The position numbers and the translations under genes were made by a program. From Natronospirillum sp965602035 (GTDB lineage: Bacteria > Pseudomonadota > Gammaproteobacteria > Pseudomonadales > Natronospirillaceae): DNA of 64,000 nucleotides. Below are positions 8,339-17,395 of the stretch, one piece after another (the first letter of the stretch is position 1; each line of letters opens with the position of its first letter). The notes beneath the pieces are model-generated. The model did not search any database and was not told the DNA's origin. It saw only the letters and a list, made by a program, of their open reading frames with translations. The stretch spans positions 1,116,001 to 1,180,000 of the forward strand of contig OZ271919.1 in NCBI GenBank assembly GCA_965602035.1, given 5' to 3'.

Positions 8339-10420
8339 ATGACAGAGCAGAACGCGCGCAAGATACTCGTTACCAGTGCCCTACCCTATGCCAACGGCCC
8401 GATCCACCTGGGGCATATGCTGGAGCACATCCAGACGGATATCTGGGTACGGTTTCAGCGGTCCCGGGGGCACCTTTGTATTTCCGTCTGTGCCGACGAT
8501 ACGCACGGTACGCCAGTCATGCTGCGCGCGGAAAAAGAAGGGATCTCTGCAGAATCCCTGATCGAGCGTATGCGCTCAGAGCACTGGCAGGATTTTCAGG
8601 ACTTCCTGATCAGTTACGACAACTACTACAGCACCCATTCCGAGGAAAACCGCTACTTCAGCGAGCTCATTTACGGCCGCTGTCGCGACAACGGGCATAT
8701 CGCCACGCGGACGATACGCCAGATGTATGACCCGGAACGCAGCATGTTCCTGTCGGACCGGTTCATAAAGGGCACCTGCCCGAAATGCGGCGCTGAGGAC
8801 CAGAACGGCGACAACTGTGAGGTATGTGGCGCCACCTATGAGCCGAACGAGCTGATCAACCCGCGCTCGGCGCTGTCTGGCGCCACGCCGGAAGAGCGGG
8901 AATCCGAGCATTACTTTTTCACCTTGCCGGACTTTCAGGACATGCTGACCGAATGGACGCGCAGCGGCACACTGCAGCCGGCCATCGCCAACAAGCTGGC
9001 AGAATGGCTGGACGCCGGTCTGCAGGAGTGGGACATCAGCCGTGATGCGCCCTATTTCGGGTTCGAGATTCCGGACGCGCCGGGCAAGTATTTCTATGTA
9101 TGGCTGGACGCCCCCATCGGCTATATGTCGAGCTTCCGGAATCTGGTTGATCGCCGCCCCGACCTGGATTTCGATACGTTCTGGCACAAGGACAGCACGG
9201 CGGAGCTGTACCATTTCATTGGCAAGGACATCGTGAATTTCCACGCCCTGTTCTGGCCGGCCATGTTGCACGACGCCGGTTTCCGGCGGCCCACCGGTGT
9301 GTTCGCCCACGGCTATGTGACCGTGAACGGCGAAAAGATGTCCAAGTCCCGCGGCACTTTCATCATGGCGCGCACCTACCTCGAACATCTGTCGCCCGAG
9401 TACCTGCGTTATTACTACGCCGCCAAGCTCAGCAGCCGGGTGGAAGACATTGATCTCAATCTTGAGGACTTTGTGCAGCGCGTCAATTCTGACCTGGTGG
9501 GCAAGGTGGTCAATATCGCCAGCCGCAGTGCCGGTTTCATCAAGAAGCAGGGGGGCGTGCTGGCTTCCGAACTCCCGGACCCGACCCTCTACGATGAATT
9601 CGTCCAGGCCGGAGAAAACATTGCCGCCCAGTTCGAGGCGCGCGAATACAGCAAGGCCATTCGCCAGATCATGGACCTCGCTGATCGCGCCAATGAATAC
9701 ATTCAGCAACACGCGCCCTGGGTGCTGGCCAAGGAGCCGGGTAATGAACGTGAAATCCTCGCGGTCTGCACCCAGGCCATTAACCTTTTCCGGGTGCTGG
9801 TCACCTGGCTACAGCCGGTTTTGCCGGACATGGCGCAACGCGCCGCAGATTTTCTGCAGGTGGACGACCTGCAGTGGGCCGCCGTAAGGGCGCCCCTGCT
9901 CAATCATCGAATCCGCAAATTCAAGCCGCTGTTGACGCGCCTGGATCCGGACGACATCGCGGCCATGGTCGAGGCAAGCAAATCCGACGACGCAGCAGCC
10001 CGCGCTGCCGGACAGCCGGCAGCCGATGCCTCTGCACCGGCCCGGGCCACCGGCGCTGCAAAAGACCGGGAGACCAGGGACAACTCATCCCCCTCCACTA
10101 TCGGCATTGATGACTTTGCCCGGGTCGACCTCCGGGTAGCCCGGGTCACCGGCGCCGATGAGGTCGAGGGTGCCGACAAGCTGGTACGGCTGGAACTCGA
10201 TGTCGGAGACGAAGGGCGTCGCCAGGTGTTCGCAGGTATCAAGGCGCACTATCAGCCATCGGATCTCGTCGGTCGCAACGTGGTTCTGGTCGCCAACCTG
10301 GCACCGCGAAAAATGCGCTTCGGTGTGAGTGAAGGCATGGTACTGGCGGCCGGCGGTGACAGTGGTCTGTGGGTTCTGGAACCGCATGAGGATGTGCCAC
10401 CGGGAACGCGGATCAGTTGA
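8339..10420 (+). CDS. metG: Methionyl-tRNA synthetase
   Basis: MetG charges initiator and elongator tRNA-Met. It is the long class I form, 693 aa. The HIGH-like motif HLGH is at 23-26, the zinc knuckle cysteines CPKC...CEVC lie about 147-163, KMSKS is at 333-337, and a C-terminal EMAP/Trbp111 tRNA-binding and dimerisation domain (about 585-693) is fused. The linker before it is Ala/Thr/Asp-rich. The start at 8339 aligns with the E. coli protein; an in-frame ATG at 8330 (adding three residues) is possible. The frame stays open far upstream, but that part overlaps apbC and encodes nothing family-like. A short inverted repeat AATGCC/GGCATT (8262-8281) lies in the leader. Confidence 0.97.
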   Translation: MTEQNARKILVTSALPYANGPIHLGHMLEHIQTDIWVRFQRSRGHLCISVCADDTHGTPVMLRAEKEGISAESLIERMRSEHWQDFQDFLISYDNYYSTHSEENRYFSELIYGRCRDNGHIATRTIRQMYDPERSMFLSDRFIKGTCPKCGAEDQNGDNCEVCGATYEPNELINPRSALSGATPEERESEHYFFTLPDFQDMLTEWTRSGTLQPAIANKLAEWLDAGLQEWDISRDAPYFGFEIPDAPGKYFYVWLDAPIGYMSSFRNLVDRRPDLDFDTFWHKDSTAELYHFIGKDIVNFHALFWPAMLHDAGFRRPTGVFAHGYVTVNGEKMSKSRGTFIMARTYLEHLSPEYLRYYYAAKLSSRVEDIDLNLEDFVQRVNSDLVGKVVNIASRSAGFIKKQGGVLASELPDPTLYDEFVQAGENIAAQFEAREYSKAIRQIMDLADRANEYIQQHAPWVLAKEPGNEREILAVCTQAINLFRVLVTWLQPVLPDMAQRAADFLQVDDLQWAAVRAPLLNHRIRKFKPLLTRLDPDDIAAMVEASKSDDAAARAAGQPAADASAPARATGAAKDRETRDNSSPSTIGIDDFARVDLRVARVTGADEVEGADKLVRLELDVGDEGRRQVFAGIKAHYQPSDLVGRNVVLVANLAPRKMRFGVSEGMVLAAGGDSGLWVLEPHEDVPPGTRIS

Positions 10421-10465
10421 AGACTCGCTGGCTGCCTATATTGTTATTTCGATTCGTTATTAAAA

Positions 10466-10495
10466 TTGACTGCAATCGAATTGAAACTATATAAA
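10466..10495 (+). promoter_or_regulatory. Promoter for the rnf operon
   Basis: In an AT-rich stretch that contrasts with the surrounding sequence, TTGACT (10466-10471) is followed by TATATA at 10488-10493 (16-base spacer) or TATAAA at 10490-10495 (18-base spacer). The upstream AT-rich bases could be an UP element. Transcription would begin near 10502, leaving a leader of about 87 bases with a hairpin at 10529-10563. Confidence 0.65.
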
Positions 10496-10528
10496 CCTTT
10501 GCGATAATTCGCCCACAGTTAACGAATC

Positions 10529-10563
10529 GGGAGCGCGGTTGAACCTTACACCCGCCGGCTCCC
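10529..10563 (+). promoter_or_regulatory. Leader hairpin upstream of rnfA
   Basis: GGGAGC-GCGG (10529-10538) pairs with CCGC (10552-10555) and GCTCCC (10558-10563), with a 13-base loop and a 2-base bulge. It ends 25 bases before the rnfA ATG. No U-run follows, so it is not a simple terminator. It could affect mRNA stability, translation or protein binding. Confidence 0.45.
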
Positions 10564-10588
10564 TCCAATGCGGACTCCGAGAGCCCAG

Positions 10589-11170
10589 ATGGCTGATTAC
10601 GCGCTGCTCCTGCTCAGTACGGTACTGGTCAACAACTTTGTTCTGGTTCAGTTTCTGGGCCTGTGCCCGTTCATGGGGGTATCCAACAAGCTGGAAACAG
10701 CCATGGGGATGTCGTTCGCGACGACCTTCGTGCTGACGCTGGCCTCGGTATTCAGCTACCTGGTCTACAATCTGGTGCTGGTACCGCTGAACGTGACGTT
10801 TCTGCAGACCATCAGTTTTATTCTGGTGATCGCCGGTGTGGTTCAGTTCACCGAAATCGTCGTTCGCAAGACCAGCCCGCTCCTCTACAAAGTGCTGGGC
10901 ATATTCCTGCCGCTGATCACCACGAATTGCGCGGTATTGGGTGTCGCACTTCTCAATATCCAGCGCGAAAACAGTTTTGTAGAGTCACTTCTGTACGGTT
11001 TCGGGGCCGCTGTGGGCTTTTCTCTGGTACTGGTACTGTTCGCAGCACTCCGGGAGCGCATCAATGTTGCCGACGTCCCGAAGCCGTTTCGTGGCTCTGC
11101 CATAGGTATGGTCACCGCCGGATTAATGTCGCTCGCTTTCATGGGCTTTACCGGTCTGGTGACGTTATGA
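10589..11170 (+). CDS. rnfA: Rnf electron transport complex subunit A
   Basis: RnfA (RsxA) is a six-helix inner-membrane subunit of the ion-translocating ferredoxin:NAD+ oxidoreductase. It is related to NqrE and coordinates an intramembrane Fe-S centre through conserved cysteines; here LGLCPF and TTNCAVLG are seen. I chose ATG 10589 because it gives exactly 193 aa and the family-typical start MADYALLL; the upstream ATG at 10568 adds seven polar residues. It opens the operon rnfABCDGE-nth. Confidence 0.95.
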   Translation: MADYALLLLSTVLVNNFVLVQFLGLCPFMGVSNKLETAMGMSFATTFVLTLASVFSYLVYNLVLVPLNVTFLQTISFILVIAGVVQFTEIVVRKTSPLLYKVLGIFLPLITTNCAVLGVALLNIQRENSFVESLLYGFGAAVGFSLVLVLFAALRERINVADVPKPFRGSAIGMVTAGLMSLAFMGFTGLVTL

Positions 11171-11204
11171 ATCGGTTCGACGAACAAAACGGGGCAATGC
11201 GATC

Positions 11205-11792
11205 ATGATTATTCTGTGGTCAATTATTGCGCTCGCGGCGCTCGCCATTGCCTTCGGCGCCCTGCTCGGGTTCGCCTCGGAGCGATTTCGCCCTGAAGGC
11301 AACCCTATTGTTGACCAGATCGATGACATACTGCCACAGACCCAGTGCGGCCAGTGCGGTTACCCCGGGTGCCGGCCCTACGCCGAAGCCATTGCCAATG
11401 GGGATCGTATCAACAAGTGCCCGCCCGGCGGTGAGAGTACCATCCATGAATTGGCGGATCTGCTCGACACTGAGCCCCTGCCGCTGGATGGTGAGCATGG
11501 CGAAGAGAAGCCACGCCAGGTAGCCATTATTCGGGAAGACGAGTGCATTGGTTGCACGAAATGCATTCAGGCCTGCCCGGTGGACGCCATACTGGGCGCT
11601 GCCAAACAGATGCATACGGTCATAGAAAGCGAATGCACCGGGTGCGACCTCTGTGTGGAACCCTGCCCCGTCGACTGTATTGATATGGTAGAGGTCGCCA
11701 CCACCGTCGATAACTGGCACTGGGATCAACCGGCGCCCGACTACGGCATCATCGCCTCGGATCGCTCGCCCTCGAACCGGGAGGCTGCATGA
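11205..11792 (+). CDS. rnfB: Rnf complex subunit B (Fe-S protein)
   Basis: RnfB is membrane-anchored by an N-terminal helix (about 1-24). It then carries a [4Fe-4S] motif CGQCGYPGC (C48, C51, C56) with C72. Two ferredoxin-type clusters follow: C114/C117/C120/C124 and C144/C147/C150/C154. It is the likely entry or exit point for low-potential electrons. At 195 aa it is the short gammaproteobacterial form. Its stop overlaps the rnfC start in ATGA (11789-11792), which indicates translational coupling. Confidence 0.96.
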   Translation: MIILWSIIALAALAIAFGALLGFASERFRPEGNPIVDQIDDILPQTQCGQCGYPGCRPYAEAIANGDRINKCPPGGESTIHELADLLDTEPLPLDGEHGEEKPRQVAIIREDECIGCTKCIQACPVDAILGAAKQMHTVIESECTGCDLCVEPCPVDCIDMVEVATTVDNWHWDQPAPDYGIIASDRSPSNREAA

Positions 11793-13495
11793 ACCTGATC
11801 AGTTGGATGAAAGGGACGCGCCACACACACAGCGACGATTTTCCGGGTGGCATATTTCCGCCCGACCGGAAGGCCGAAAGCCTGGTTCAACCGCTGGACC
11901 ATGCGCCGCTGGCACCCTGTTACATCCTGCCGCTGAACCAGCATATCGGCAATCCGGCCGTGCCGGTGGTGAGCGCCGGGAGCCGGGTTCGAACCGGTGA
12001 TCTGCTCGCCGATGCATCAGGCGTTATCAGTGCGTCGGTCCATGCGCCCACCTCGGGAACCGTGGTCGGCATTGAAGATCGAGCGGTCGCCCACCCGTCC
12101 GGTCTCACAACCCCCTGCATTGTGCTGGAGACAGACTACCGCGATGACTGGCGAGACAGCGACCCGTGGCCGGATTTCCGGGCTCACCGTCATGCCGATA
12201 TTCTGCAGCGCATTCAACAGGCCGGGCTGACCGGGCTCGGTGGCGCCAGCTTTCCCACTGCGGCCAAGCTCGCATCGGACCGAGAGCATGTCACGACGCT
12301 GATCGTGAACGGCGCGGAATGCGAGCCCTACATCACCGCGGACCAGAGCCTGATGCGGGAACACCCGGGCCGCATCTTTGAAGGCATCGAGGTTGTCGAC
12401 GAGCTGTACCGGTTTGATGCGATTCTGGTCGGTATCGAGGACAACAAGCCGGACGCCATTGAGGCAATGCGCGCCGCCATACCGGCATCGCTGGCCGACC
12501 GCGTGGCCATTCGAACCTTCCCGGCCAAATACCCCTCGGGCGGCGAAAAACAGTTGATTCAGCGGCTGACCGGCCTTGAAGTGCCCAGCGGCGGTCTTCC
12601 CGGAGACCTCGGCCTGCTCTGCCACAACGTGGGTACATTGGCGGCCATTGCGGATGCCGTGGTGCGTGACCAGCCCCTGATCGACCGGGTGGTCACGGTC
12701 ACTGGACAAGCCATACCCCGCCCCGGCACCTATCGTGTCCGGCTCGGGACACCGATGTCTTTCCTGCTTGAATACTGCGGTGCGCAGGCCGGGTCACTCG
12801 AGCGGGTCATTATGGGCGGGCCCATGATGGGCTTTGCGCTGGATACCCTCGACGCCCCGGTAGTGAAGGCAACGAATTGCCTGCTGGCGCCCACCGAAGC
12901 GGAACTGCCATCACCGGAACCCGCACAGCCGTGTATTCGCTGCGGACTCTGCGAACAGGCGTGCCCCGTTGGCCTTCTGCCGCAGCAACTGATGTGGTTT
13001 GCACAGGCGCATGAATGGGAAAAGGCGGACGGCCACCACCTGTTCGACTGCATTGAATGCGGCGCCTGTGCTTATGTCTGCCCCAGCCACATTCCACTGG
13101 TTCAGTACTATCGGTTCGCCAAGGGCACAATCCGGGCAGAACAGGCTGCACATGAACAGGCGGAACGGGCGCGCCAGCGGTTTGAAGCGCGTCAGGCCCG
13201 TCTGGAACAGGAACAGGCGGAGAAAGAAGCACGCCGCAAGGCACGTGCAGAAGCCGCCAAAGCCCGCAAGGAAAAAGCACCAACCGCCGGAACGGGTCCG
13301 GAACGCACCTCTGACTCGCCGCATGACCCACTGCGTGCTCGTCTGGAAAAGGCAGAGGCCAAGCTCGCGGAGGCACCCGAAGCGCACCGGAAGGCAATGG
13401 AAACGACCGTCCGCAAACTGCGTGAACAGTTGGCTGCCAGAGACCGTGAGCCTGCACAGTCAGCAAACTCGTCGAATGAGCGGTCGGGCTCATGA
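11789..13495 (+). CDS. rnfC: Rnf complex subunit C (NADH-binding, Fe-S)
   Basis: RnfC is the peripheral NAD(H)/FMN-binding subunit, related to NqrA and NuoF. The N-terminal part (about 35-75) is a biotin-lipoyl-like fold (HAPTSGTV). A glycine-rich GLGGASFPTAAKL (about 149-161) belongs to the nucleotide-binding region. Two [4Fe-4S] motifs, CIRCGLCEQACP and CIECGACAYVCP, lie about 382-432. The last ~120 residues are a charged Ala/Glu/Arg/Lys-rich, probably coiled-coil tail, which varies in length between species; total length is 568 aa. Both ends overlap neighbours by 4 bases. Confidence 0.96.
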   Translation: MNLISWMKGTRHTHSDDFPGGIFPPDRKAESLVQPLDHAPLAPCYILPLNQHIGNPAVPVVSAGSRVRTGDLLADASGVISASVHAPTSGTVVGIEDRAVAHPSGLTTPCIVLETDYRDDWRDSDPWPDFRAHRHADILQRIQQAGLTGLGGASFPTAAKLASDREHVTTLIVNGAECEPYITADQSLMREHPGRIFEGIEVVDELYRFDAILVGIEDNKPDAIEAMRAAIPASLADRVAIRTFPAKYPSGGEKQLIQRLTGLEVPSGGLPGDLGLLCHNVGTLAAIADAVVRDQPLIDRVVTVTGQAIPRPGTYRVRLGTPMSFLLEYCGAQAGSLERVIMGGPMMGFALDTLDAPVVKATNCLLAPTEAELPSPEPAQPCIRCGLCEQACPVGLLPQQLMWFAQAHEWEKADGHHLFDCIECGACAYVCPSHIPLVQYYRFAKGTIRAEQAAHEQAERARQRFEARQARLEQEQAEKEARRKARAEAAKARKEKAPTAGTGPERTSDSPHDPLRARLEKAEAKLAEAPEAHRKAMETTVRKLREQLAARDREPAQSANSSNERSGS

Positions 13496-14523
13496 TCACA
13501 CCATCGTCGCCACACGTTCAGCGAACCACCTCCGTTCAGCAGGTCATGCTGACCGTCTGGGCAGCTACCCTGCCCGGGTTTTTCGCCCTGATTCATTTTT
13601 TCGGCTGGGGCTACCTGATCAATGCGATCATTGCCACGGTTACCGCCCTGGTCTGTGAGGCGATTGTACTGCGTCTGCGCCAACGGCCGGTGACACGTTT
13701 TCTGAGCGATGGCAGTGCCCTAGTGACCGCCTGGCTGCTCGCGCTGTCACTGCCGCCACTCGCACCCTGGTGGATACCGGTGGTTGGAACCGTCGCGGCC
13801 ATCGTGTTTGCCAAGCACCTCTACGGAGGGGTCGGCAATAACCCGTTCAATCCTGCCATGGTGGGCTACGCACTGTTGCTTATTTCTTTTCCGGTCGCCA
13901 TGACCACGCGTTGGGCCGCCCCGGAAGCACTGCTGGCAGACGGGCACAGCATTGGCTCAACACTTCAGGCCATATTCGCCGGCTTGCCAACCGGCAGCGA
14001 TGCGATCGATGCCATTACCATGGCCACGCCGCTGGACAGCTACAAGACGTCGATAAATGGCGCTCTGGCCACGGAAGTACGGGCCGATCCGGTGTTCAGC
14101 CGGGGCTGGCAGGCCTATGGCTGGGAGTGGGTCAGCATCTGGTACCTTGTTGGCGGCCTGTTTCTGTTATGGCGGCGTGTCATTACCTGGCACACACCCG
14201 TGGCGGTACTGAGCGGGCTTGCCCTGTGTGCGCTGCTGTTCAGTTGGAACGCCGATCTGCGCGTACCGTTCATGTTGCACATGGTCGGTGGTGCCACCAT
14301 GCTGGGGGCCTTCTTCATTGCCACTGACCCGGTCTCTTCAGCCACCAGTAATCGCGGCAAGCTGGTGTATGGTGCGGGTATCGGCGTGCTGATCTACGTC
14401 ATAAGAACCTGGGGCAGTTACCCGGATGCGGTCGCCTTCGCGGTACTGCTCATGAATTTTGCGGCGCCGCTTATCGACCACTACACCCGGCCACGGGTAT
14501 ACGGCGAGACCGGACGGAGCTGA
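13492..14523 (+). CDS. rnfD: Rnf complex subunit D
   Basis: RnfD is an integral membrane subunit related to NqrB that carries covalently bound FMN. In the 343-residue protein several hydrophobic helices are clear, and the segment ITMATPLDSYKT (about 175-186) provides the threonine (T179) expected to carry FMN by phosphoester linkage. It starts within the rnfC stop (ATGA) and is followed two bases later by rnfG. Confidence 0.95.
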   Translation: MITPSSPHVQRTTSVQQVMLTVWAATLPGFFALIHFFGWGYLINAIIATVTALVCEAIVLRLRQRPVTRFLSDGSALVTAWLLALSLPPLAPWWIPVVGTVAAIVFAKHLYGGVGNNPFNPAMVGYALLLISFPVAMTTRWAAPEALLADGHSIGSTLQAIFAGLPTGSDAIDAITMATPLDSYKTSINGALATEVRADPVFSRGWQAYGWEWVSIWYLVGGLFLLWRRVITWHTPVAVLSGLALCALLFSWNADLRVPFMLHMVGGATMLGAFFIATDPVSSATSNRGKLVYGAGIGVLIYVIRTWGSYPDAVAFAVLLMNFAAPLIDHYTRPRVYGETGRS

Positions 14524-14525
14524 CC

Positions 14526-15182
14526 ATGCTGATTCGAGCCATGTACCGCAACAGCATTGGTCTTGGACTCTTTGCCGTGTTTACGGCGGGCCTGATAGCA
14601 CTGAGCTATGCGCTGACCCGGGAGCGCGCGGCCGACAATGCGGCGGCCTACGCCGCACGCACCCTGTATGAACTCGTGCCCGAGCACCTGTATGACCGAC
14701 CACTGGAGCAACAGACTGTGTCACTGCCGGCCGAACAGGCCGCTACCCTGGGCTACAATGAGCCGCAGACCGCTTTTCAGGCTATCGTCGGGCAGCGGGT
14801 CACAGCCGTTGTGGTGCCGGTGCGTTCCAGCGAGGGTTACAGTGGCAATATCGACCTGCTTGCCGCCATTGACGACAGCGGTACCCTACTTGCTGCACGG
14901 GTTGTGGCTCACCAGGAGACACCCGGGCTCGGCGACGGCATAGAGGCCGACCGCAGCACCTGGATACTGCAGTTCGAGGGCCGTTCGCTGGCAATGCCGG
15001 AACCGGAGAACTGGGTAGTGCAGAAGGACGGCGGCGCGTTCGACCAGCTCACCGGGGCCACCATTACCTCACGGGCGGTGATCGAGGCGCTGCAGCGGAG
15101 CCTGACCTTTTTCGCCGATCATCGCGACACGTTGCTGCAACCAACGGACGATTTACGGACAGGAGTAACAACGGATGGCTGA
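14526..15182 (+). CDS. rnfG: Rnf complex subunit G (FMN-binding)
   Basis: RnfG is anchored by one N-terminal helix (about 10-30) and exposes an FMN-binding domain to the periplasm. The covalent-FMN motif TGATITS (176-182) is intact with T179 as the expected attachment site; the HQETPGLG segment is also typical of NqrC/RnfG. Length is 218 aa. The last 8 bases overlap the start of rnfE. Confidence 0.95.
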   Translation: MLIRAMYRNSIGLGLFAVFTAGLIALSYALTRERAADNAAAYAARTLYELVPEHLYDRPLEQQTVSLPAEQAATLGYNEPQTAFQAIVGQRVTAVVVPVRSSEGYSGNIDLLAAIDDSGTLLAARVVAHQETPGLGDGIEADRSTWILQFEGRSLAMPEPENWVVQKDGGAFDQLTGATITSRAVIEALQRSLTFFADHRDTLLQPTDDLRTGVTTDG

Positions 15183-15879
15183 CCGCCCCGGTACGCTGAT
15201 AGCCAATGGGCTCTGGCACAATAACGCGGCGCTGGTGCAGTTACTGGGTCTGTGCCCGCTGTTGGCCGTATCCGGAACGGTGGTCAACGCGCTTGGGCTC
15301 GGTCTGGTGACACTGCTGGTGCTGACCAGCTCCAATCTCATTGTTTCCCTGCTGCGACACTTTGTTGCCGACACGGTTCGTTTGCCAGCCTTCGTCATGA
15401 TCATCGCATCGCTGGTCACCTGCGCTGAACTGATCATGCGGGCCTACACTTATGAGCTGTACCAGATTCTGGGTATCTTTATTCCACTCATCGTTACCAA
15501 CTGTGCCATTCTAGGCCGGGCCGACGGCTTTGCGCGCAAGAACGCACCGCCGGCCGCTTTACTCGACGGCTTCATGATGGGCCTCGGCTTCGCAGCGGTC
15601 CTTGTGGTCCTCGGCGGTCTGCGGGAACTGATCGGCCAGGGCACGCTGTTCAACAACATGCACCTGCTGTTCGGCGAAGCAGCCCGACACTGGACATGGC
15701 AGCCGTTTCCGGATTATCCGCAGTTTCTGTTTGCGGTGCTCCCGCCGGGGGCATTTGTGCTGACAGGTCTGTTGATTGCACTGAAGAATACGATTGACGA
15801 AGCCGCCGCGGCGCGCCGGCGCAGAGAACCTGTGGTTCGTGGCAGTAAACGGGTGCGGGTCACCGGCAAGATTTCCTGA
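15175..15879 (+). CDS. rnfE: Rnf complex subunit E
   Basis: RnfE is the second six-helix subunit, paralogous to RnfA and related to NqrD. It shows the mirrored cysteine motifs LGLCPLL and VTNCAILG that hold the intramembrane Fe-S centre together with RnfA. Length is 234 aa with a basic cytoplasmic tail (RRRREPVVRGSKRVRV). It overlaps rnfG and is followed 10 bases later by nth, the usual operon order. Confidence 0.95.
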   Translation: MADRPGTLIANGLWHNNAALVQLLGLCPLLAVSGTVVNALGLGLVTLLVLTSSNLIVSLLRHFVADTVRLPAFVMIIASLVTCAELIMRAYTYELYQILGIFIPLIVTNCAILGRADGFARKNAPPAALLDGFMMGLGFAAVLVVLGGLRELIGQGTLFNNMHLLFGEAARHWTWQPFPDYPQFLFAVLPPGAFVLTGLLIALKNTIDEAAAARRRREPVVRGSKRVRVTGKIS

Positions 15880-15889
15880 GGCAGCGGGT

Positions 15890-16525
15890 ATGAACAAAGT
15901 CAAGCGATATCAGATCTTCGCGCGATTACGCCAGGAAAACCCGTCTCCCCAGACAGAACTGGCGTATACCAGCACATTCGAACTCCTGATTGCCGTGATT
16001 CTGTCTGCTCAGGCCACCGATGTCGGGGTCAACAAGGCGACCCGCCGGCTGTTCCCTGTTGCGAACACACCACAGGCCATTCTGGACCTGGGCCTGGATG
16101 GCCTGAAAGCCCATATCCGAACCATCGGGCTGTACAACAGCAAGGCCGAAAATATCATGAAGACCTGCCGGGCCCTGGTCGACGAACACGGCGGCGAGGT
16201 GCCGGGTGACCGTACCGCCCTCGAAAAACTGCCGGGCGTGGGCCGAAAAACGGCGAATGTGGTGCTTAATACCGCGTTCCGGCAGCCGGTTATGGCGGTG
16301 GATACCCATATTTTCCGGGTGGCCAACCGAACCCGCATTGCGCCCGGCAAAACCGTGCGTGAGGTTGAGGACCGCCTGATGCGGTGGACCCCGAAGGAAT
16401 TCCTGCTGGATGCCCACCACTGGCTGATTCTACACGGGCGCTACACCTGTCTGGCCCGCAAACCACGATGTGGCAGCTGCATCATTGAGGACCTGTGCGA
16501 GTTCCGCGAGAAAACCTCAGACTGA
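15890..16525 (+). CDS. nth: Endonuclease III
   Basis: Nth is a DNA glycosylase/AP lyase that removes oxidised pyrimidines. Choosing ATG 15890 gives 211 aa, identical in length to E. coli Nth, and places the helix-hairpin-helix LPGVGRKTA with catalytic K120 and the catalytic D138 (VDTHIF) at the canonical numbers. The C-terminal Fe-S loop C-x6-C-x2-C-x5-C is intact. It is the last gene of the rnf operon and converges with nudL. Confidence 0.97.
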   Translation: MNKVKRYQIFARLRQENPSPQTELAYTSTFELLIAVILSAQATDVGVNKATRRLFPVANTPQAILDLGLDGLKAHIRTIGLYNSKAENIMKTCRALVDEHGGEVPGDRTALEKLPGVGRKTANVVLNTAFRQPVMAVDTHIFRVANRTRIAPGKTVREVEDRLMRWTPKEFLLDAHHWLILHGRYTCLARKPRCGSCIIEDLCEFREKTSD

Positions 16526-16529
16526 ACCG

Positions 16530-17132
16530 TCATGAGGGGGTGTTGCCTCTGACCACTGTCAGCAGCTCTGCCACGACCAGACCGGTCATACCCCATATTG
16601 TCCAGCTCTGATAGTCGTAGAAAGGAATCTGAACGCTCTGGCCGTGTCGATCATACTCGCGGTAGCGAGGTGTCTGCCCCAACAGGTCCGACACCGGCAC
16701 CCAGAACAGTTCGTCCACCTCATCCGGTGAAGCGCGCAGGTCCGGCTTTTCGGGCAGCATGCTGACATAGGGCATGACCGGAATACCCGAGCGCGCACGC
16801 AATGGCGACAGTTCTCCCAGAAACTCGGGCTCGACTCTGAGCCCTGTTTCCTCCCGCGTCTCCCGCAAAGCGGTTTGATACAAGGAAAGGTCCTCAGGCT
16901 CTCTGTTGCCACCCGGCAAAGACACTTCACCCGGATGGCTTTTGAGATGCCTGGCGCGCAGGGTAAACAACAGCTCTGTGCCCTGATCACCGGGCGCCAG
17001 CAAGGCCATTACGGCGGCAGCACTGCGCGCTTCATGCACCCGACCGGAAGCGCCGCTTCCGTAAGACGACGACAGCCGCGACGTCATACGACGCAGACGC
17101 TGGAGTTGGTCGGGCGATAACGAGTGCGGCAT
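16530..17132 (-). CDS. nudL: Nudix CoA pyrophosphatase-like hydrolase
   Basis: The protein (200 aa) has the UPF0035 signature LFTLRARHLKSHPGEV (56-70) just before a Nudix box, with LPGG (72-75) and RETREETGL (90-98). This pairing marks the NudL/CoAse subgroup, which splits CoA into phosphopantetheine and 3',5'-ADP. No signal peptide is seen. It converges with nth and lies downstream of tRNA-Ser on the same strand. Confidence 0.88.
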   Translation of the reverse strand: MPHSLSPDQLQRLRRMTSRLSSSYGSGASGRVHEARSAAAVMALLAPGDQGTELLFTLRARHLKSHPGEVSLPGGNREPEDLSLYQTALRETREETGLRVEPEFLGELSPLRARSGIPVMPYVSMLPEKPDLRASPDEVDELFWVPVSDLLGQTPRYREYDRHGQSVQIPFYDYQSWTIWGMTGLVVAELLTVVRGNTPS

Positions 17133-17164
17133 AATACTGAGTGTACCAGTTGGTCAGCACACTG

Positions 17165-17206
17165 GGAGAACAGTCAGACAACAGCGTGGACTGAAGCAAC
17201 TTCTCC
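17165..17206 (-). terminator. Hairpin downstream of tRNA-Ser
   Basis: GGAGAACAGTC (17165-17175) can pair with GACTG (17189-17193) and TTCTCC (17201-17206), with a 7-base bulge. It lies 12 bases past the 3' end of the tRNA on the minus strand, where a processing or termination structure is expected. There is no clear U-run, so the role is uncertain. Confidence 0.3.
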
Positions 17207-17217
17207 GGGGAAGGAAA

Positions 17218-17308
17218 TGGCGGAGGGACTGGGATTCGAACCCAGGGTAGGCTACTAACCTACGCCGGTTTTCAAGACCGGTGCTTTCAGCCACTCAGCC
17301 ATCCCTCC
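17218..17308 (-). tRNA. tRNA-Ser(UGA)
   Basis: Reading the minus strand gives a 91-nt class II tRNA. The acceptor stem GGAGGGA pairs with TCCCTCC, followed by discriminator G and an encoded CCA (17218-17220). The anticodon loop CTTGAAA has anticodon TGA at 17272-17274. There is a long variable arm (GTAGGTTAGTAGCCTAC) and a T-arm with GGTTCGAATCC. The long variable arm and G73 are serine identity elements. It decodes UCA and, by wobble, other UCN codons. Confidence 0.97.
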
Positions 17309-17320
17309 GATCTGCTGGGC

Positions 17321-17348
17321 AGTGTACCGTCCGGGGGATGAAAGTCAA
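17321..17348 (-). promoter_or_regulatory. Promoter of tRNA-Ser
   Basis: On the minus strand TTGACT (17343-17348) is followed by a 16-base spacer and TACACT (17321-17326), ending 12 bases before the tRNA 5' end. The GC-rich discriminator GCCC after the -10 box is typical of stringently controlled stable-RNA promoters. Confidence 0.65.
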
Positions 17349-17395
17349 CGGTAAAGGTCTGATAATGGACCGGTTTTTCGAATGGAGGCTGCACC

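Noticed and set aside
8576..9712. 378-codon minus-strand frame inside metG
   Set aside because: Complete antisense overlap with an essential synthetase and no motif.
17218..17308. tRNA-Ser as an integration site
   Set aside because: No integrase or duplicated tRNA 3' end is seen on either side.
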